Assembly: GCA_021160355.1 (NCBI GenBank)
Contig: JAGHCS010000169.1
Location: forward strand, 1 to 7,677
Direction: 5' to 3'
From: Candidatus Cloacimonadota bacterium
GTDB taxonomy: Bacteria; Cloacimonadota; Cloacimonadia; JGIOTU-2
DNA length: 7,677 bases
A program made the translations under genes and the position numbers. The notes under the pieces are model-generated. The model had not been told where the DNA came from. It ran no database searches and was given only the letters and a program-made list of their open reading frames with translations. Below are positions 7,546 through 7,677 of the stretch, piece after piece (positions within the stretch are counted from its first letter, which is position 1; each line of letters starts with the position of its first letter).

Positions 7546-7677
7546 TTTTTCCTTCGTATGCTTATCGTTCCGGAATCGTAGATATTTAAAGAATGATTCC
7601 GTTCAAGATCAAAAGCTGTATGGACTTCATGTAAAATTTTGAGATTCCTTAACTGCGTCTTATATACTTTTATATTC
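7542..7677 (-). CDS. C-terminal end of an unidentified gene, cut by window edge
   Basis: Reading from base 7676, one minus-strand frame stays open for 44 codons and ends with a TGA that overlaps the ABC ATPase start as ATGA, the same junction seen three times further down. The other two minus-strand frames are closed by several stops. The peptide is polar and basic (it contains VYKTQLRNLKILHEVH and ends SGTISIRRKK), with no membrane helix, and I recognise no family. In this kind of transporter locus the gene before the ATPase is often a periplasmic adaptor (MacA/HlyD type) or a TolC-like protein, but this tail does not resemble either closely enough to assign. Forty-four open codons could occur by chance in AT-rich DNA, so the call rests mainly on the junction. 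The alternative is a non-coding leader. Confidence 0.5.
   Translation of the reverse strand, partial: NIKVYKTQLRNLKILHEVHTAFDLERNHSLNIYDSGTISIRRKK
7550..7554 (-). promoter_or_regulatory. Ribosome binding site of the ABC ATPase gene
   Basis: AAGGA on the minus strand stands four bases before ATG 7545, within the last codons of the preceding partial frame. It confirms the start and fits translational coupling. Confidence 0.65.

Overview
The window is a densely packed run of seven genes, all read from the minus strand (right to left). Two of them are cut by the window edges. The gene set suggests an AT-rich Gram-negative-type bacterium: a family 9 (heptosyltransferase-like) glycosyltransferase, a MacB-type ABC exporter and a YihY/BrkB membrane protein. 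No rRNA, tRNA or other lineage marker is present, so I do not name a phylum.

Layout in transcription order: (1) 7677-7542, the last 44 codons of an unidentified gene. (2) 7545-6865, an ABC transporter ATPase of the MacB/YknY/LolD group. (3) 6868-5642, its MacB/FtsX-type permease with a large extracytoplasmic domain. (4) 5638-4613, a six-helix YihY/BrkB-family inner-membrane protein. (5) 4632-3889, ribonuclease PH (rph). (6) 3892-2006, a full-length transketolase (tkt). (7) 1946-807, a GT9 glycosyltransferase. (8) 810 to beyond the left edge, the first 270 codons of a polysaccharide-deacetylase-like protein with an extra N-terminal domain.

Four junctions are 4-base ATGA stop/start overlaps, one is a 20-base overlap and one is a 3-base gap. 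Genes 1-6 therefore look like one translationally coupled operon. The only real gap is 59 bases (1947-2005), between transketolase and the glycosyltransferase. Hand counts of sample lines suggest the DNA left of this gap is more AT-rich, so it may mark the join between a housekeeping/transport operon and a cell-surface glycan locus.

Functionally the window combines export or envelope maintenance (genes 2-4), RNA 3'-end processing (rph), pentose-phosphate metabolism (tkt) and surface glycan assembly and modification (GT9 and deacetylase). One possible link is that transketolase can make sedoheptulose-7-phosphate, the precursor of the ADP-heptose used by many GT9 enzymes. I see no mobile element, CRISPR array, structural RNA, convincing promoter or terminator. 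Nothing here clearly amounts to a new system; the most interesting points are the residue changes in the two glycan genes and the domain fusion in the deacetylase.
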